DNA of 64,000 nucleotides from an uncultured Bacteroidales bacterium (GCA_937886715.1 CAKZZD010000016.1:186001-250000); one strand, 5' to 3'. Shown: positions 48,329-57,511, counted from the stretch's first letter. A program made the numbers and translations. The notes: a model not told the origin generated them from the sequence alone.

Positions 48329-49786
48329 CTATTGCTGATTCTGACCGTTCTGGCATTTGGTCAAGATTTTAGTTGCCTCCGAAGTGAACGGATAGTCAGT
48401 GAACGAAACCTCTAGGCGATGGTCCAAAATGAGATGTTCGGTCCTGCGGATCACATCCACATGTGGCCTGAACGAGCGTATCTCGTTCGACAAGATGCCA
48501 AAACAACTGCTGCTGCCCCACATTGCGTCGTGCACATGGACATTCTTCTGCAATCCGTGCACCAACTTGCTGCCCAGAAATGGGTCGAACCCCGAGGCCA
48601 TAATGTGCATACCATTGCCGGAAGTCGGGTAGGATGCCACCGACTTCAGCCTCGTCATGCAGCTATACAACGTCGTGTCGTAATAACTGCCGAACCGGTT
48701 CAGGTATGGAAAACGCAGGTGGGGGCACCCGTCATGGTCTGTCAGCAGCAGGGACACATACGGATGTCCCGATGCCGACGCACAGACATCCATATCGAGG
48801 AATGCATCATACGACATCGAATCGCGGTTCCACACAACCTCCACATCTCCCCAGCCCTCGGATGGGATATGATACAAAATGAAGTGGCCCTTTGCCAGAG
48901 TTTCGGCCCTCACAAAATGGCCCAACACCACCCCTTCTCCCACTTGGGTGCTTGCCATCGGCATCGGTGCACAATCTTTGAAAAATTGGCTGCTGTCGGT
49001 GAACAGAAAATACGTGTCGTAGTGATTCACCATATTGCCTGTCGAAAAGAAACTGCCGGGCACGCCATAACGGAGGGTAAAATAATCCCGATAATAGAAA
49101 AAATGAACCGGATTATTATAGCGCGAAAGAGTCACAATCCGCCCATTGGCGTTAACCACATTCACAAACACCTCGTCGCTGACACTGGAGTGCGCAATGC
49201 TGATTGACGACGCGGCGGGATAATGGTCCTCCATCTCAAGCAATATCGACTGGCCTGTATCTCTTTCCCCCACAGCCAGCAATCCGCCCGGATAGGTGGC
49301 CAGCTTGCTGATATTGCGAGTCCCCTCGACAAACACAAGCGACATCGACCCCGTCCCCGAAAGCACATCCGCCACTGTGAAGCGGCCTAATATGCCAATA
49401 TATTCTGGCGGTTCGAATGCGGCATTACCAAACGGATCGTAAATCAGCTCATACGACTGCTTCCAGCGGTGTCCGCAAAAATAGCACACCCCATTCTGCA
49501 AGCGAATGTCCTCCACCTCATAGGCGTAATTATACGGCAAAGCCGAACTCACGGGCGACGTGTAGAAATATTTCGACACACCCCCTGCCTCCACCACAAA
49601 AAAACTCCGTTTGTCGCCATATCTGCCACATGTCACCACCGTGTCGCCTCCGGTCGTCACCCGCGTAATCGACTCCCAGGCATTCAATTCCGGGTACTGC
49701 CTCAGATAACTGTTTTGACCACTGACATCTCGCCCCGTCAGCAACAATAAAACAAACAACCCGACCACAGACACCGACCTCAACAT
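48329..49786 (-). CDS. Secreted protein of unknown function
   Basis: 485 residues from ATG 49786 (MLRSVSVVGLFVLLLLTG signal-like helix; a Met at +9 codons upstream is possible). The mature protein is rich in Tyr, Phe and Gly in a beta-pattern with scattered Cys, perhaps a beta-propeller or a cell-surface fold; I do not recognise it. No type IX domain at the end. First gene of a three-gene operon with the two paralogous secreted proteins (23-bp gap to the next). Confidence 0.65.
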   Translation of the reverse strand: MLRSVSVVGLFVLLLLTGRDVSGQNSYLRQYPELNAWESITRVTTGGDTVVTCGRYGDKRSFFVVEAGGVSKYFYTSPVSSALPYNYAYEVEDIRLQNGVCYFCGHRWKQSYELIYDPFGNAAFEPPEYIGILGRFTVADVLSGTGSMSLVFVEGTRNISKLATYPGGLLAVGERDTGQSILLEMEDHYPAASSISIAHSSVSDEVFVNVVNANGRIVTLSRYNNPVHFFYYRDYFTLRYGVPGSFFSTGNMVNHYDTYFLFTDSSQFFKDCAPMPMASTQVGEGVVLGHFVRAETLAKGHFILYHIPSEGWGDVEVVWNRDSMSYDAFLDMDVCASASGHPYVSLLLTDHDGCPHLRFPYLNRFGSYYDTTLYSCMTRLKSVASYPTSGNGMHIMASGFDPFLGSKLVHGLQKNVHVHDAMWGSSSCFGILSNEIRSFRPHVDVIRRTEHLILDHRLEVSFTDYPFTSEATKILTKCQNGQNQQ

Positions 49787-49896
49787 GCCGTTCACGGCAT
49801 TCCGTTCTCCCATCCCTCCTCCGCAACAACCGGAATCGGAATGGCGCCGCACCACTGTCGGGCAAGAAAACCATTTCAATCGGCAAATACGCAACA

Positions 49897-49944
49897 TAGA
49901 CAGTATGTTTTAATAAATGATAGACAGTATGTTTTAATAAATGA
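49897..49944. repeat. Exact 24-bp tandem duplication
   Basis: The unit tagacagtatgttttaataa plus atga occurs at 49897-49920 and again at 49921-49944 with no mismatch. Confidence 0.97.
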
Positions 49945-50257
49945 TTGAATATTATAAAAAATACTACAAGTATCAAATATTTCTCTTCGCACACTGAAAC
50001 TGGCGTGGCATGCCTACAACACTTCTGCCCACACATCCGGGATGTGTCAATTCGTCGATGCAAAATTACATATTTTTTTCATATCTTACAAAAAAAAATC
50101 ATCTTTTTTTCAACTACGGGTCATGACACAAGCACAACATTTTGATCCACAGCATATTCACCCAACACTAAGTCCCTCCAAAACGCCCATTTCCACTGCT
50201 TTTCCCACCCCCAAACCCCCGATTTTTCCCTCATCCGCAACCCCCTGTTTCCCAATA

Positions 50258-50349
50258 CCTTCTCCTTACCAACTCCTACCCAACTCCTACCCAACTCCTA
50301 CTGTGGTAGGAGTTGGTATGGAGGGGGGATGGAGAGGGGTTGGAGTGGA
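50258..50349. repeat. Inverted repeat made of 11-bp units (element copy 3)
   Basis: Left: ccttctcctta, then ccaactcctac three times (50269-50301); loop tgtg (50302-50305); right: gtaggagttgg (50306), tatggaggggg (50317), gatggagaggg (50328), gttggagtgga (50339). Outer left unit is almost that of copy 1. Inner stem of 11 bp is perfect. Confidence 0.93.
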
Positions 50350-50563
50350 GTTGTAGACAAGGCTGATTTTCTGCATGTTGGGAGTGGGACTACAAGGAGG
50401 GGCGACGGGACCGGTGGTGGATGGCGGCGGGGCCGGCGGCGGAGCGGACGGCTGGGATGGCAACGGGGCAGGCGGCGAAGCAGCGGTGGGGATGCGGCGG
50501 CGGTGTTAAATAATTGTTGATATTTTTGGGCCGGGAGAGGGCGGCGGGACGGCGGAAATAGCC

Positions 50564-50571
50564 TATCTTTG
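50564..50571 (+). promoter_or_regulatory. Bacteroides-type -7 box of the glycosyltransferase operon
   Basis: tatctttg; predicted start ~17 nt before the ATG at 50595, so the leader is very short. Confidence 0.7.
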
Positions 50572-50594
50572 TGGTCAAAATATGATGTGCATCG

Positions 50595-51764
50595 ATGTTC
50601 GATTTTTCACATTTTCTATCTGATAATTACGCACTTGTACTGGCAGGAGTGTTTCTGCTGGCGACTATTGTTTTATGTCTGTACTATGGTTTGTATCATC
50701 TGCGTGTGGGGCGCTGGCAGCTGAAACGGCAGGATGTGGAAAGCACGGGCAGTGCCACCGTGAGCGGCCTGCCGCCGGTGTCGGTGGTGCTGACGGCACA
50801 CAATGACGCGTCGTGGCTGAGGGAGAATCTGGTGTATCTGCTGGAGCAGGACTATCCGAATTTCGAGGTTGTGGTGGTGGACTATCTGTCGCAGGACGAC
50901 ACGCAGTTTGTGCTGAAGCTGCTGAAAGACTACTATCCCCACATGAAGGTGGTGACATTCAAGGAGGATGTGAACCTTTACCAGGGCAAGAAATATCCCC
51001 TGTCGATCGGCATCAAGTCGGCGAAGAACGACATCCTTCTTTTGGCCGACCCGGACTGTACGCCGAAGAACCTGCAGTGGCTGCGGGGGATGGTGAACGG
51101 CTACCGCGGCAAGGAGACGCAGATTGTGCTGGGCTATTGCGGACTGAAACGCACGAAGACGCTGCTGGGCTGGCTGCAGGAGTACGACAATCTGGCCTAC
51201 AGCGCCCAATATCTGGGCAGTGCGCTGGCCGGACACCCCTACACGGGTTCGGGTCGCAATCTGAGCTACCGCCGTTCGTTCTTTTTCAGCCAGGGGGCTT
51301 TCATCCGTCACTATGGCGTGGCCGACGGCAGCGACGACCTGTTTGTCTACCACAATGCCAACCGCAAGAACACGGCGGTGTGCATCAACAGCGATGCCTG
51401 TCTGACCACCGAACCGAAGAAAAGTTTTGCGGCGTGGCACGACATGCGTCGCCACCGCGTGGCGACGCGCAACTGGCATTCGGTGTGGGGGCGCCTGGCC
51501 GAGGACATCCCGTCGATCGCCAATGTGCTGTGGTATGCGGCCGGCGTGCTGCTGGTGATCAACGGCAGCCTGCCATGGATCGTGGTGGCGGGTGTGGCGC
51601 TGATCCGGTGGGCGTGGCAAATTGTCTGTTTCTCACAGCTTACGAGACGCTTCGACAATAGCCCGGTGTATATCCTGGCACCGCTGTTTGAAATTTATTT
51701 TATGATTGCAAATACTATTTTGATACTATCTCCGTTACATAGTAACAGAAAGTTCAAAAAATAG
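50595..51764 (+). CDS. Membrane-bound family 2 glycosyltransferase
   Basis: 389 residues. N-terminal helix ~13-32, then a GT-A domain: VSVVLTAHNDASWLRENL, the VVVVDYLSQDDT motif and the DPDCTPKN catalytic DxD region, and RHRVATRNW reminiscent of the QxxRW motif of processive enzymes; two to three C-terminal helices (~295-375). Most likely adds sugars to a lipid-linked or surface glycan; acceptor unknown. First gene of an operon with an ECF sigma factor (1-bp overlap) and an outer membrane protein. Confidence 0.88.
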   Translation: MFDFSHFLSDNYALVLAGVFLLATIVLCLYYGLYHLRVGRWQLKRQDVESTGSATVSGLPPVSVVLTAHNDASWLRENLVYLLEQDYPNFEVVVVDYLSQDDTQFVLKLLKDYYPHMKVVTFKEDVNLYQGKKYPLSIGIKSAKNDILLLADPDCTPKNLQWLRGMVNGYRGKETQIVLGYCGLKRTKTLLGWLQEYDNLAYSAQYLGSALAGHPYTGSGRNLSYRRSFFFSQGAFIRHYGVADGSDDLFVYHNANRKNTAVCINSDACLTTEPKKSFAAWHDMRRHRVATRNWHSVWGRLAEDIPSIANVLWYAAGVLLVINGSLPWIVVAGVALIRWAWQIVCFSQLTRRFDNSPVYILAPLFEIYFMIANTILILSPLHSNRKFKK

Positions 51765-52369
51765 TGGAAGCAACCGCCACATACGACCGCCAGACACACG
51801 ACTACCAGTTGGTGTGCGATGCTCGCGACCGCGGCAACTACAAGGCCTATGCCGACCTTATGAGTGCCTATCGCGAGCCTTTGTATTTGCTGTTGCTGCG
51901 GATGACGCACAACACGACGACGGCGAGCGACCTGACGGTGGACACGTTCAGCAAGGCTTTCTGCCAGCTACACCGCTATGCGCCGACGGGGACGTTCAGC
52001 TCATGGCTGTTTTCCATCGGTGTGAACACCTATATAGACTATATCCGGAAGCGGAGGCTTGACACGGTGTCGCTGAGCAACATGCAGCGGTCGCAGGACA
52101 ACGATTTTGTGGAGTATCAGATACCCTCAGGCGCCCCCAATCCCGAGGAGCGGCTGATACGGCAACAGCGCGACGAGGCGCTGCGCAAGGTGGTGGACCA
52201 GCTGAAACAGCCCTATAAAGAGATCATCGAGCTGCGCTACTATGAGGAGTACAGCTACGAGCAGATAGCCGAGAAGCTCGGCATTCCCATCGGCACTGTC
52301 AAGGTGCGCCTCTCGCGTGCCAAAACGCTGCTGCTTTCGATCATCACCCGGAAAGGAGGCCTCGTATGA
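51764..52369 (+). CDS. ECF-type RNA polymerase sigma-70 factor
   Basis: 201 residues from a GTG whose G is the last base of the glycosyltransferase TAG. Sigma region 2: LYLLLLRMTHNTTTASDLTV and SWLFSIGVNTYIDYIRKRR; region 4: ELRYYEEYSYEQIAEKLGI and IPIGTVKVRLSRAKTLL. No anti-sigma gene follows; instead an outer membrane protein gene overlaps its stop by 4 bp. Regulon unknown; no -33/-7 pair unlike the housekeeping one stands out upstream. Confidence 0.92.
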   Translation: MEATATYDRQTHDYQLVCDARDRGNYKAYADLMSAYREPLYLLLLRMTHNTTTASDLTVDTFSKAFCQLHRYAPTGTFSSWLFSIGVNTYIDYIRKRRLDTVSLSNMQRSQDNDFVEYQIPSGAPNPEERLIRQQRDEALRKVVDQLKQPYKEIIELRYYEEYSYEQIAEKLGIPIGTVKVRLSRAKTLLLSIITRKGGLV

Positions 52370-53292
52370 AACGGGGATGCCTTCTGATAGCCACCCTGAT
52401 GATGGCCGCTGCGGTGATGGCAGAGGACGGAAGCGACGCATTGGGACAGTCCGATGACGCTCCTCCATCTACCGCCGGGGGCAGATATTACACTGGTCTT
52501 TCAGTTTTTGTCGACGCATCGGGGCTGTGGGCCGACCGGGTGACGGCGGATTTCTATTCCGGCCGACCGGAGAATGCCAACACGATCAACCGTGTGCTCC
52601 ACAGCAACTTCTACGGGCAGCAGATATGGTACAATCTGGTCAACCAGGGGCTGATATCGCCGTCGGCCATCAGCAGCTACGAGCAGTTGGAGGTGGTGGA
52701 ATACGCCCGGATGTACTATGCCACCTCCTACCAGATCGGGCTGGGGCTACGCTACGACTACAACGGCGGCTGGGGGTGGCTGTTGCGTTTCGACCTGGGA
52801 CGGCTTGAGGCGCTGGGCGCATTCAACATCAGTTCGAACAACGGCACGGGTATCCTCAACAACGGCCGCCAGTATATCCGATGCGGCATCATGGGCAAGG
52901 AGGACCGTATCAACATCGACCTTGGGCTGAGCAAGATTTTTGCCCTCACGTCGACGCTGGACATGGAATTCAATGTCGGGTTCAACGTCAACAACACCAA
53001 GGTGAAAGAGAACATGATGGAGGTGGGCGGAAGCACCTATTCGATACTGGACATCTGGGGCGGACGAACGCCCAACCGGAATGTGGGCAGCTACGAGTAT
53101 ATCAACCAGGGCGGCATCGGCATCGGCGGATTCGCCAGCGCGCTGCTGGGCTATCAGGTGAAAGGCGTGGGCGCCATCAAGGTGGGCTACACCTGCTACC
53201 GCACAACGACGAATTTGGAAGGATACAGCGCCATGGGCTGGAGCCATCTGGTGGGTATCCGACTGGAAATGTATAATTTTAGTTTCATATAA
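52366..53292 (+). CDS. Predicted outer membrane beta-barrel protein
   Basis: 308 residues with signal peptide MKRGCLLIATLMMAAAVMA. The mature part alternates hydrophobic and polar residues in many aromatic strands (YQIGLGLRYDYNGGWGWLLRF, GIGIGGFASALLGYQVKGVG) and ends in MYNFSFI with a terminal aromatic strand, as expected for an outer membrane barrel. I do not recognise a family. Start overlaps the sigma factor stop in ATGA, so both are coupled; GNAT begins 5 bp after. Confidence 0.75.
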   Translation: MKRGCLLIATLMMAAAVMAEDGSDALGQSDDAPPSTAGGRYYTGLSVFVDASGLWADRVTADFYSGRPENANTINRVLHSNFYGQQIWYNLVNQGLISPSAISSYEQLEVVEYARMYYATSYQIGLGLRYDYNGGWGWLLRFDLGRLEALGAFNISSNNGTGILNNGRQYIRCGIMGKEDRINIDLGLSKIFALTSTLDMEFNVGFNVNNTKVKENMMEVGGSTYSILDIWGGRTPNRNVGSYEYINQGGIGIGGFASALLGYQVKGVGAIKVGYTCYRTTTNLEGYSAMGWSHLVGIRLEMYNFSFI

Positions 53293-53297
53293 GATAG

Positions 53298-53819
53298 ATG
53301 ATTACATTCACTAATTTAGCAGAAAGCGACCATTCGCACTTTGCGCAAGAGCTGTTTGAAGAGGCGTTTCCGGAACAGGAACGCCCGCCCTTCAGTAGAC
53401 TCCGGCAGCGTGATGCCGGCAAATTCCATTTTCTTGTGGCCGAAAACGGCGACGAACCCATAGGCATTCTGACCTATTGGACATTTGAAGACCTTGTCTA
53501 TATCGAGCATTTCGCCATCGACAAGGAGCTTCGCAACCAGGGATTGGGGAAGGCCGTGTTCCTGAATTTCCTGTCGCAGCAGAAGGAGCAGGTGGTGCTC
53601 GAGGTGGAGACGCCCCACAATGAGGAGTCGGACCACCGCATCGAGTTCTACTCCAGCATGGGGCTGTTCCAGAACCCGCAGCCCTACGTGCAGCCGTCGT
53701 ATCATGGCGACGGACGTACGGTTGATATGATCATCATGTCGAAGTACGAACTCGACGACGACGAATTTGCAGAAATTCGCGACCTTCTATACCGCGAAGT
53801 GTACAACTACAAAGCCTAG
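53298..53819 (+). CDS. GNAT family N-acetyltransferase
   Basis: 173 residues; acetyl-CoA-binding motif A as IEHFAIDKELRNQGLGKAV (R-x-x-Q-G-L-G). The N-terminus ITFTNLAESDHSHFA and a C-terminal extension (KYELDDDEFAEIRDLL) are unlike standard RimI. The acceptor is not predictable. It lies 5 bp after the outer membrane protein gene and may be the fourth gene of the operon. Confidence 0.88.
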   Translation: MITFTNLAESDHSHFAQELFEEAFPEQERPPFSRLRQRDAGKFHFLVAENGDEPIGILTYWTFEDLVYIEHFAIDKELRNQGLGKAVFLNFLSQQKEQVVLEVETPHNEESDHRIEFYSSMGLFQNPQPYVQPSYHGDGRTVDMIIMSKYELDDDEFAEIRDLLYREVYNYKA

Positions 53820-53897
53820 GAGGGAAAAATATTTCTTCCTGCAATAGGCTATCAAATAAACACTTGCAACGTACAGGTGCAAAAAAGCAAAAAAAAA

Positions 53898-53929
53898 TTT
53901 TGCCAGTATAAAAAAAACATGTACTTTTG
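53898..53929 (+). promoter_or_regulatory. Consensus Bacteroides promoter of tRNA-Arg
   Basis: -33 TTTG inside tttt/g (53899-53902), 19-bp spacer, then tacttttg (53922-53929). The best promoter match in the window, 40 bp upstream of the tRNA. Confidence 0.85.
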
Positions 53930-53968
53930 CACCCGATTTCAGAAAGAGAAAGTGATGAAATCGCAGAT

Positions 53969-54045
53969 GGCTCCTTAGCTCAACTGAATAGAGCATCTGA
54001 CTACGGATCAGAAGGTTGCAGGTTTGAATCCTGCAGGAGTCACCA
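53969..54045 (+). tRNA. tRNA-Arg(ACG), CCA encoded
   Basis: Folds as a standard cloverleaf: acceptor ggctcct/aggagtc, D arm gctc/gagc, anticodon stem tctga/tcaga with loop ctacgga (anticodon ACG, presumably deaminated to ICG), T arm gcagg/cctgc with tttgaat-type loop, discriminator A and CCA at 54043-54045. Class I, no long variable arm. It is transcribed alone, with a terminator 6 bp after. Confidence 0.96.
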
Positions 54046-54050
54046 AAAGA

Positions 54051-54080
54051 AAGCAGGACAATGTTTGCCCTGCTTTTTTT
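54051..54080 (+). terminator. Terminator of tRNA-Arg
   Basis: Stem aagcagg (54051-54057) / cctgctt (54069-54075), followed by T-run ttttt. It ends before the priA ATG at 54093. Confidence 0.85.
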
Positions 54081-54092
54081 AGTCTTCATACG

Positions 54093-56552
54093 ATGGAAGA
54101 GCGAGAGATACTATATGTCGACGTGCTGCTGCCGCTGCACCTGCCCGACACCTACACCTACCGGGTGCCCTACGAGATGAACCCGCAGGTGAAAGTGGGC
54201 GCGCGGGTGGTGGTGCAGTTCGGCCAAAAGCGTATGTACTCCGCCCTCGTACGAAGGATCCACCACGAAGCGCCAGGTTGGAAAGCCAAATACATCGTCG
54301 CCGTGCTCGACGAAAAGCCTATAGTCGACGAAAAGCAGATGGAGTTTTGGGAATGGATGGCACAATATTATATGTGCTATCCGGGCGATGTCATGGCGGT
54401 GGCCCTACCCTCGGGGCTCAAGTTGGCCAGCGAGTCGGCAATAGCGATCCACCCCGAATTTGACGGCGACATCTCACGGCTGTCGAGATACGAGATGTCG
54501 ATTGTCAACCTGCTTACCGACCATCCCGTGATGAAACTCGACGACATCAGCCGAGCCCTTGGGGTGATGAAAATCATGCCCATCATCAGGGGGATGATCG
54601 ACCGGAAGGTGGTGATGATGGAAGAGGAGCTGCGCGAACGCTTTGTGCCGCGCACCTCCCCCTATGTGGTCCTCACCGACGCCTACCATGACGAAGAGTC
54701 GCTCAAGAAACTCTTCGACGAGTTGGAGAAGCGGCATCGGGTGAAGCAGGTGGAGCTGATGATGCAGTTTCTGCAAAAGTCGCACTTCGGCAACGACCCC
54801 GTGGCGAAGCGCCAGCTTCCCCAATCATCGGCGCTGAACACGCTGGTCAAGAACGGCATCCTGGCCATCGAGGATCGTGTGGAGAGCCGGCTGGAGAAAT
54901 ACTCGAAGGACGAACTGGCCGATCCCTCCGGCATTCGCCTCAACGACGAGCAACAGACAGCATACGAAGACATCGGCAGCTCGCCGCTGCCGGTCAACCT
55001 GCTGCACGGTGTCACCTCGTCGGGCAAGACGGAAGTGTATATACGCCTGATGGACGACGTGATCAAACAGGGAAAGCAGGTGCTCTTTCTGTTGCCCGAG
55101 ATCGCCCTCACAGCCCAGATCATCAACCGTCTGAGACGCTATTTTGGCGATCTTGTCGGGGTCTACCATTCGCGTTTCAGCGCCAGCCAACGCGTTGAGG
55201 TGTGGCAACGGACACGGACCGAAGGAGAAGGCCGCTACCAGATATTGCTGGGAGCCCGCAGCGCCGTGTTTCTCCCGTTCGTCAGCTTGGGCCTCGTGAT
55301 CGTGGACGAGGAGCACGATAGCTCGTACAAGCAATACGAACCGACGCCGCGCTACCATGCCCGCGACGCTGCCATCTACCTGGCCCGACAATGGGGTGCC
55401 CGGACGGTATTGGGGTCGGCAACGCCGAGCATCGAGAGCTACCACAATGCCCAATCCGGCAAGTACGGACTTGCCACCATCATGCAACGCTATGGCGGAT
55501 ACAAGCTGCCCACGGTGAAATGCGTCGACATGAAAGAGGCACAGCGGAGCGGCAACATGAAGGGCTTCTTCTCCTCCACCCTGCTCGATGCCATCAAAGA
55601 TGCCCTCGTCCGCCACCGGCAAGTGATCCTATTCCAGAACCGACGCGGCTTCTCGCTGCGACTGGAATGCAACGACTGTCACCATATACCGCAATGCGTA
55701 CATTGCGACGTGTCGCTCGTCTACCACAAAAACACCAACTCGCTCCGTTGCCACTATTGCGGCTATTCGATACCCGTGCCGGCAGAATGTCCGGCGTGCC
55801 ATTCTACACATATCCACATGACCGGCATCGGTACCGAGCGCATCGAAGAAGACCTGCAAATCATCTTTCCAGAGGCCAACGTGGCCCGCATGGACCTCGA
55901 CAGCACCGCCCAGAAAAACCGCTATCTGGAGATCATCAACGACTTCCAACAGCACCGTATCGACATCCTCGTCGGCACACAAATGGTCACCAAAGGCCTC
56001 GACTTCGAGAATGTGGACGTGGTGGGCATCATCAACGCCGACAACTTGATCAACTATCCCAACTTCCGTTCCTACGAGCGCGCCTTCCAGCAGATGACCC
56101 AGGTCAGCGGCAGGGCCGGACGGCACTCGGACCAGAGCGCTGTCATCATCCAGACTTACAACCCCAGCCACCAGGTGATGCTCGACGTGATCGGCAGCGA
56201 CTACCTCAGCCTTTTCAACGAGCAGATCAACGAACGACGCATATTCCGCTACCCACCATATTACCGGCTGATAGAAATCACCCTCAAGCACCGCGACGCC
56301 CAGACACTCGGCGACGCCGCCGACTGGCTGGCCACGCAGTTGCGCGGGGTGTTCGGCACACGCGTGATGGGGCCGGAATTTCCCCTCGTCAGCCGCATAC
56401 GGGCCCTCTACCTCAAAACCATCACCCTCCGGTTTGAGAAAAGCGAGCCCATCGCCGAGGCGAAAAAGGTGACGATGCAAATCAGCAACGACATGACAAA
56501 ACAGCAAGGATGGTCATCGGTATCGGTGCATTTCGACGTTGACCCATACTGA
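54093..56552 (+). CDS. priA: Primosomal protein N' (replication restart helicase)
   Basis: 3'-5' helicase that reloads the replisome at collapsed forks. Start ATG 54093 (MEEREILYVDVLLP); an upstream in-frame ATG lies inside the tRNA. N-terminal DNA-binding domain, then Walker A GVTSSGKTEVYIRL, DEEH helicase box (IVDEEHDSSYKQY), and zinc ribbon cysteines CNDC..CVHC..CHYC..CPAC around residues 520-570; motif VSGRAGRH. 819 aa, full length. Adjacent to rarA-type and rnhB functions only at distance. Confidence 0.96.
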   Translation: MEEREILYVDVLLPLHLPDTYTYRVPYEMNPQVKVGARVVVQFGQKRMYSALVRRIHHEAPGWKAKYIVAVLDEKPIVDEKQMEFWEWMAQYYMCYPGDVMAVALPSGLKLASESAIAIHPEFDGDISRLSRYEMSIVNLLTDHPVMKLDDISRALGVMKIMPIIRGMIDRKVVMMEEELRERFVPRTSPYVVLTDAYHDEESLKKLFDELEKRHRVKQVELMMQFLQKSHFGNDPVAKRQLPQSSALNTLVKNGILAIEDRVESRLEKYSKDELADPSGIRLNDEQQTAYEDIGSSPLPVNLLHGVTSSGKTEVYIRLMDDVIKQGKQVLFLLPEIALTAQIINRLRRYFGDLVGVYHSRFSASQRVEVWQRTRTEGEGRYQILLGARSAVFLPFVSLGLVIVDEEHDSSYKQYEPTPRYHARDAAIYLARQWGARTVLGSATPSIESYHNAQSGKYGLATIMQRYGGYKLPTVKCVDMKEAQRSGNMKGFFSSTLLDAIKDALVRHRQVILFQNRRGFSLRLECNDCHHIPQCVHCDVSLVYHKNTNSLRCHYCGYSIPVPAECPACHSTHIHMTGIGTERIEEDLQIIFPEANVARMDLDSTAQKNRYLEIINDFQQHRIDILVGTQMVTKGLDFENVDVVGIINADNLINYPNFRSYERAFQQMTQVSGRAGRHSDQSAVIIQTYNPSHQVMLDVIGSDYLSLFNEQINERRIFRYPPYYRLIEITLKHRDAQTLGDAADWLATQLRGVFGTRVMGPEFPLVSRIRALYLKTITLRFEKSEPIAEAKKVTMQISNDMTKQQGWSSVSVHFDVDPY

Positions 56553-56633
56553 TCAGAGGCCATCTGCAAGACAGTCTTTCTTGCTATAAATCAACCGCTA
56601 ACGCCAGCAGCAAAGCGTCAGGATGAAAAAAGT

Positions 56634-56665
56634 TTTGTCCAGTCGCAAAAAAAGTAGTACTTTTG
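56634..56665 (+). promoter_or_regulatory. Consensus Bacteroides promoter of the SRP RNA
   Basis: tttg (56634-56637), 20-bp spacer, tacttttg (56658-56665), followed by caaac. It drives the 4.5S RNA, ~36 bp downstream of the box. Confidence 0.82.
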
Positions 56666-56701
56666 CAAACGCAAACGCAGAGAAATGTGCGTTTCCCCCA
56701 T

Positions 56702-56798
56702 GGGTAAGTCTTATACGACCAGCTCCCATTGAATCCCCCAGGGTAGGAATACAGCAAGGGTGTTTGGTTGTAGCGGTGCGATATAAACAGCTTACCCT
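56702..56798 (+). ncRNA. ffs: 4.5S signal recognition particle RNA (small bacterial SRP RNA)
   Basis: The conserved apical hairpin is present: ccccagg, stem gta (56743-56745), tetraloop GGAA (56746-56749), stem tac, then agca and aggg - the symmetric-loop and GGAA core of domain IV that binds Ffh. Outer helices close the molecule: gggtaag (56702-56708) with cttaccc (56791-56797), and ttatacg (56711-56717) with cgatataa (56779-56786). The T-run 56798-56805 acts as terminator. Identified from the core and the fold, not by a covariance search. Confidence 0.88.
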
Positions 56799-56805
56799 TT
56801 TTTTT

Positions 56806-57501
56806 ATGCAAACGACCGTAGCATACATACTCATCATCCTGGGCGTGGCCCTTTGGAGCGTTCTGGTGCCGCTGGGACGCAAAATACCCCCGCGGACCAT
56901 GCGAGGCATCACCATCTTCGGAGCAGCCTATCTGCTTGCCATCAGCTTTCTGAGCCTGGTACCCGAAGCATTTGCCTCCGACACCAATCCGCTCTACATA
57001 TCCCTTGCCATTCTGGCGGGCTTTCTGCTGCAGCAACTGCTCGACGGCCTCTCCGCCCATATCGAGCACGGCCACACCGAAGAAGGCTACACCTTCACCG
57101 GCCTCATGATCGGCCTCTCGCTCCACGCCTTCATGGAAGGCATGCCCCTGGTGAGCAGCACCGGCGACGTCAACCATGGGCTGACCATCGGCATCGTGCT
57201 GCACAACATCCCGGTGGCCCTGATCCTCGTCGGCCTCATGATGGCCCGCGGCTACCGCTTCTGGCGTGTGCTGGCCATGCTCGTCCTGTTCGGCATCATG
57301 TCGCCCCTCGGCTCGCTCTTCAACCTTCACTTCCTGCCGTCGACCGAACAGGTGCAACACATCGTCATCGGCCTGGTGGTAGGCGTGCTGCTCCATGTCA
57401 GCAGCAGCATCCTCTTCGACCACCGCCGCTCCGACAAAGCCCTCTTCCTCACCCTGCTGATCATCCTGGTGGCCTTCGCTGCCGCCTTTTTCACCATATA
57501 G
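56806..57501 (+). CDS. ZIP family divalent metal transporter
   Basis: 231 residues, about 8 transmembrane helices, no long cytoplasmic loop except a His-rich piece IEHGHTEEGYTF. Metal-site helices: LSLHAFMEGMPL (HxxxEG) and HNIPVALILVG (HNIP but Val where ZupT has Glu). Likely zinc or iron uptake. The ATG at 56806 directly follows the poly-T of the SRP RNA, so there is no leader or Shine-Dalgarno; the alternative in-frame start upstream would translate the ncRNA itself. prfB starts 10 bp after the stop. Confidence 0.88.
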   Translation: MQTTVAYILIILGVALWSVLVPLGRKIPPRTMRGITIFGAAYLLAISFLSLVPEAFASDTNPLYISLAILAGFLLQQLLDGLSAHIEHGHTEEGYTFTGLMIGLSLHAFMEGMPLVSSTGDVNHGLTIGIVLHNIPVALILVGLMMARGYRFWRVLAMLVLFGIMSPLGSLFNLHFLPSTEQVQHIVIGLVVGVLLHVSSSILFDHRRSDKALFLTLLIILVAFAAAFFTI

Positions 57502-57511
57502 AATACACAAC

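Larger units (their letters stand above)
49787..50594. other. Divergent intergenic region between secreted-protein operon and glycosyltransferase operon
   Basis: 808 bp, no supported gene. It includes a 24-bp exact tandem duplication (49897-49944), A and T tracts (50060-50115), the third 11-bp-unit inverted repeat (50258-50349), a G-rich stretch (about 50380-50515) and the -7 box of the glycosyltransferase (50564). Confidence 0.7.

Noticed and set aside
56623..56805. A 61-residue N-terminal extension of the ZIP transporter
   Set aside because: The region folds as the SRP RNA with a promoter and T-run; the extension has no hydrophobic or signal character and starts upstream of the promoter's -7 box.
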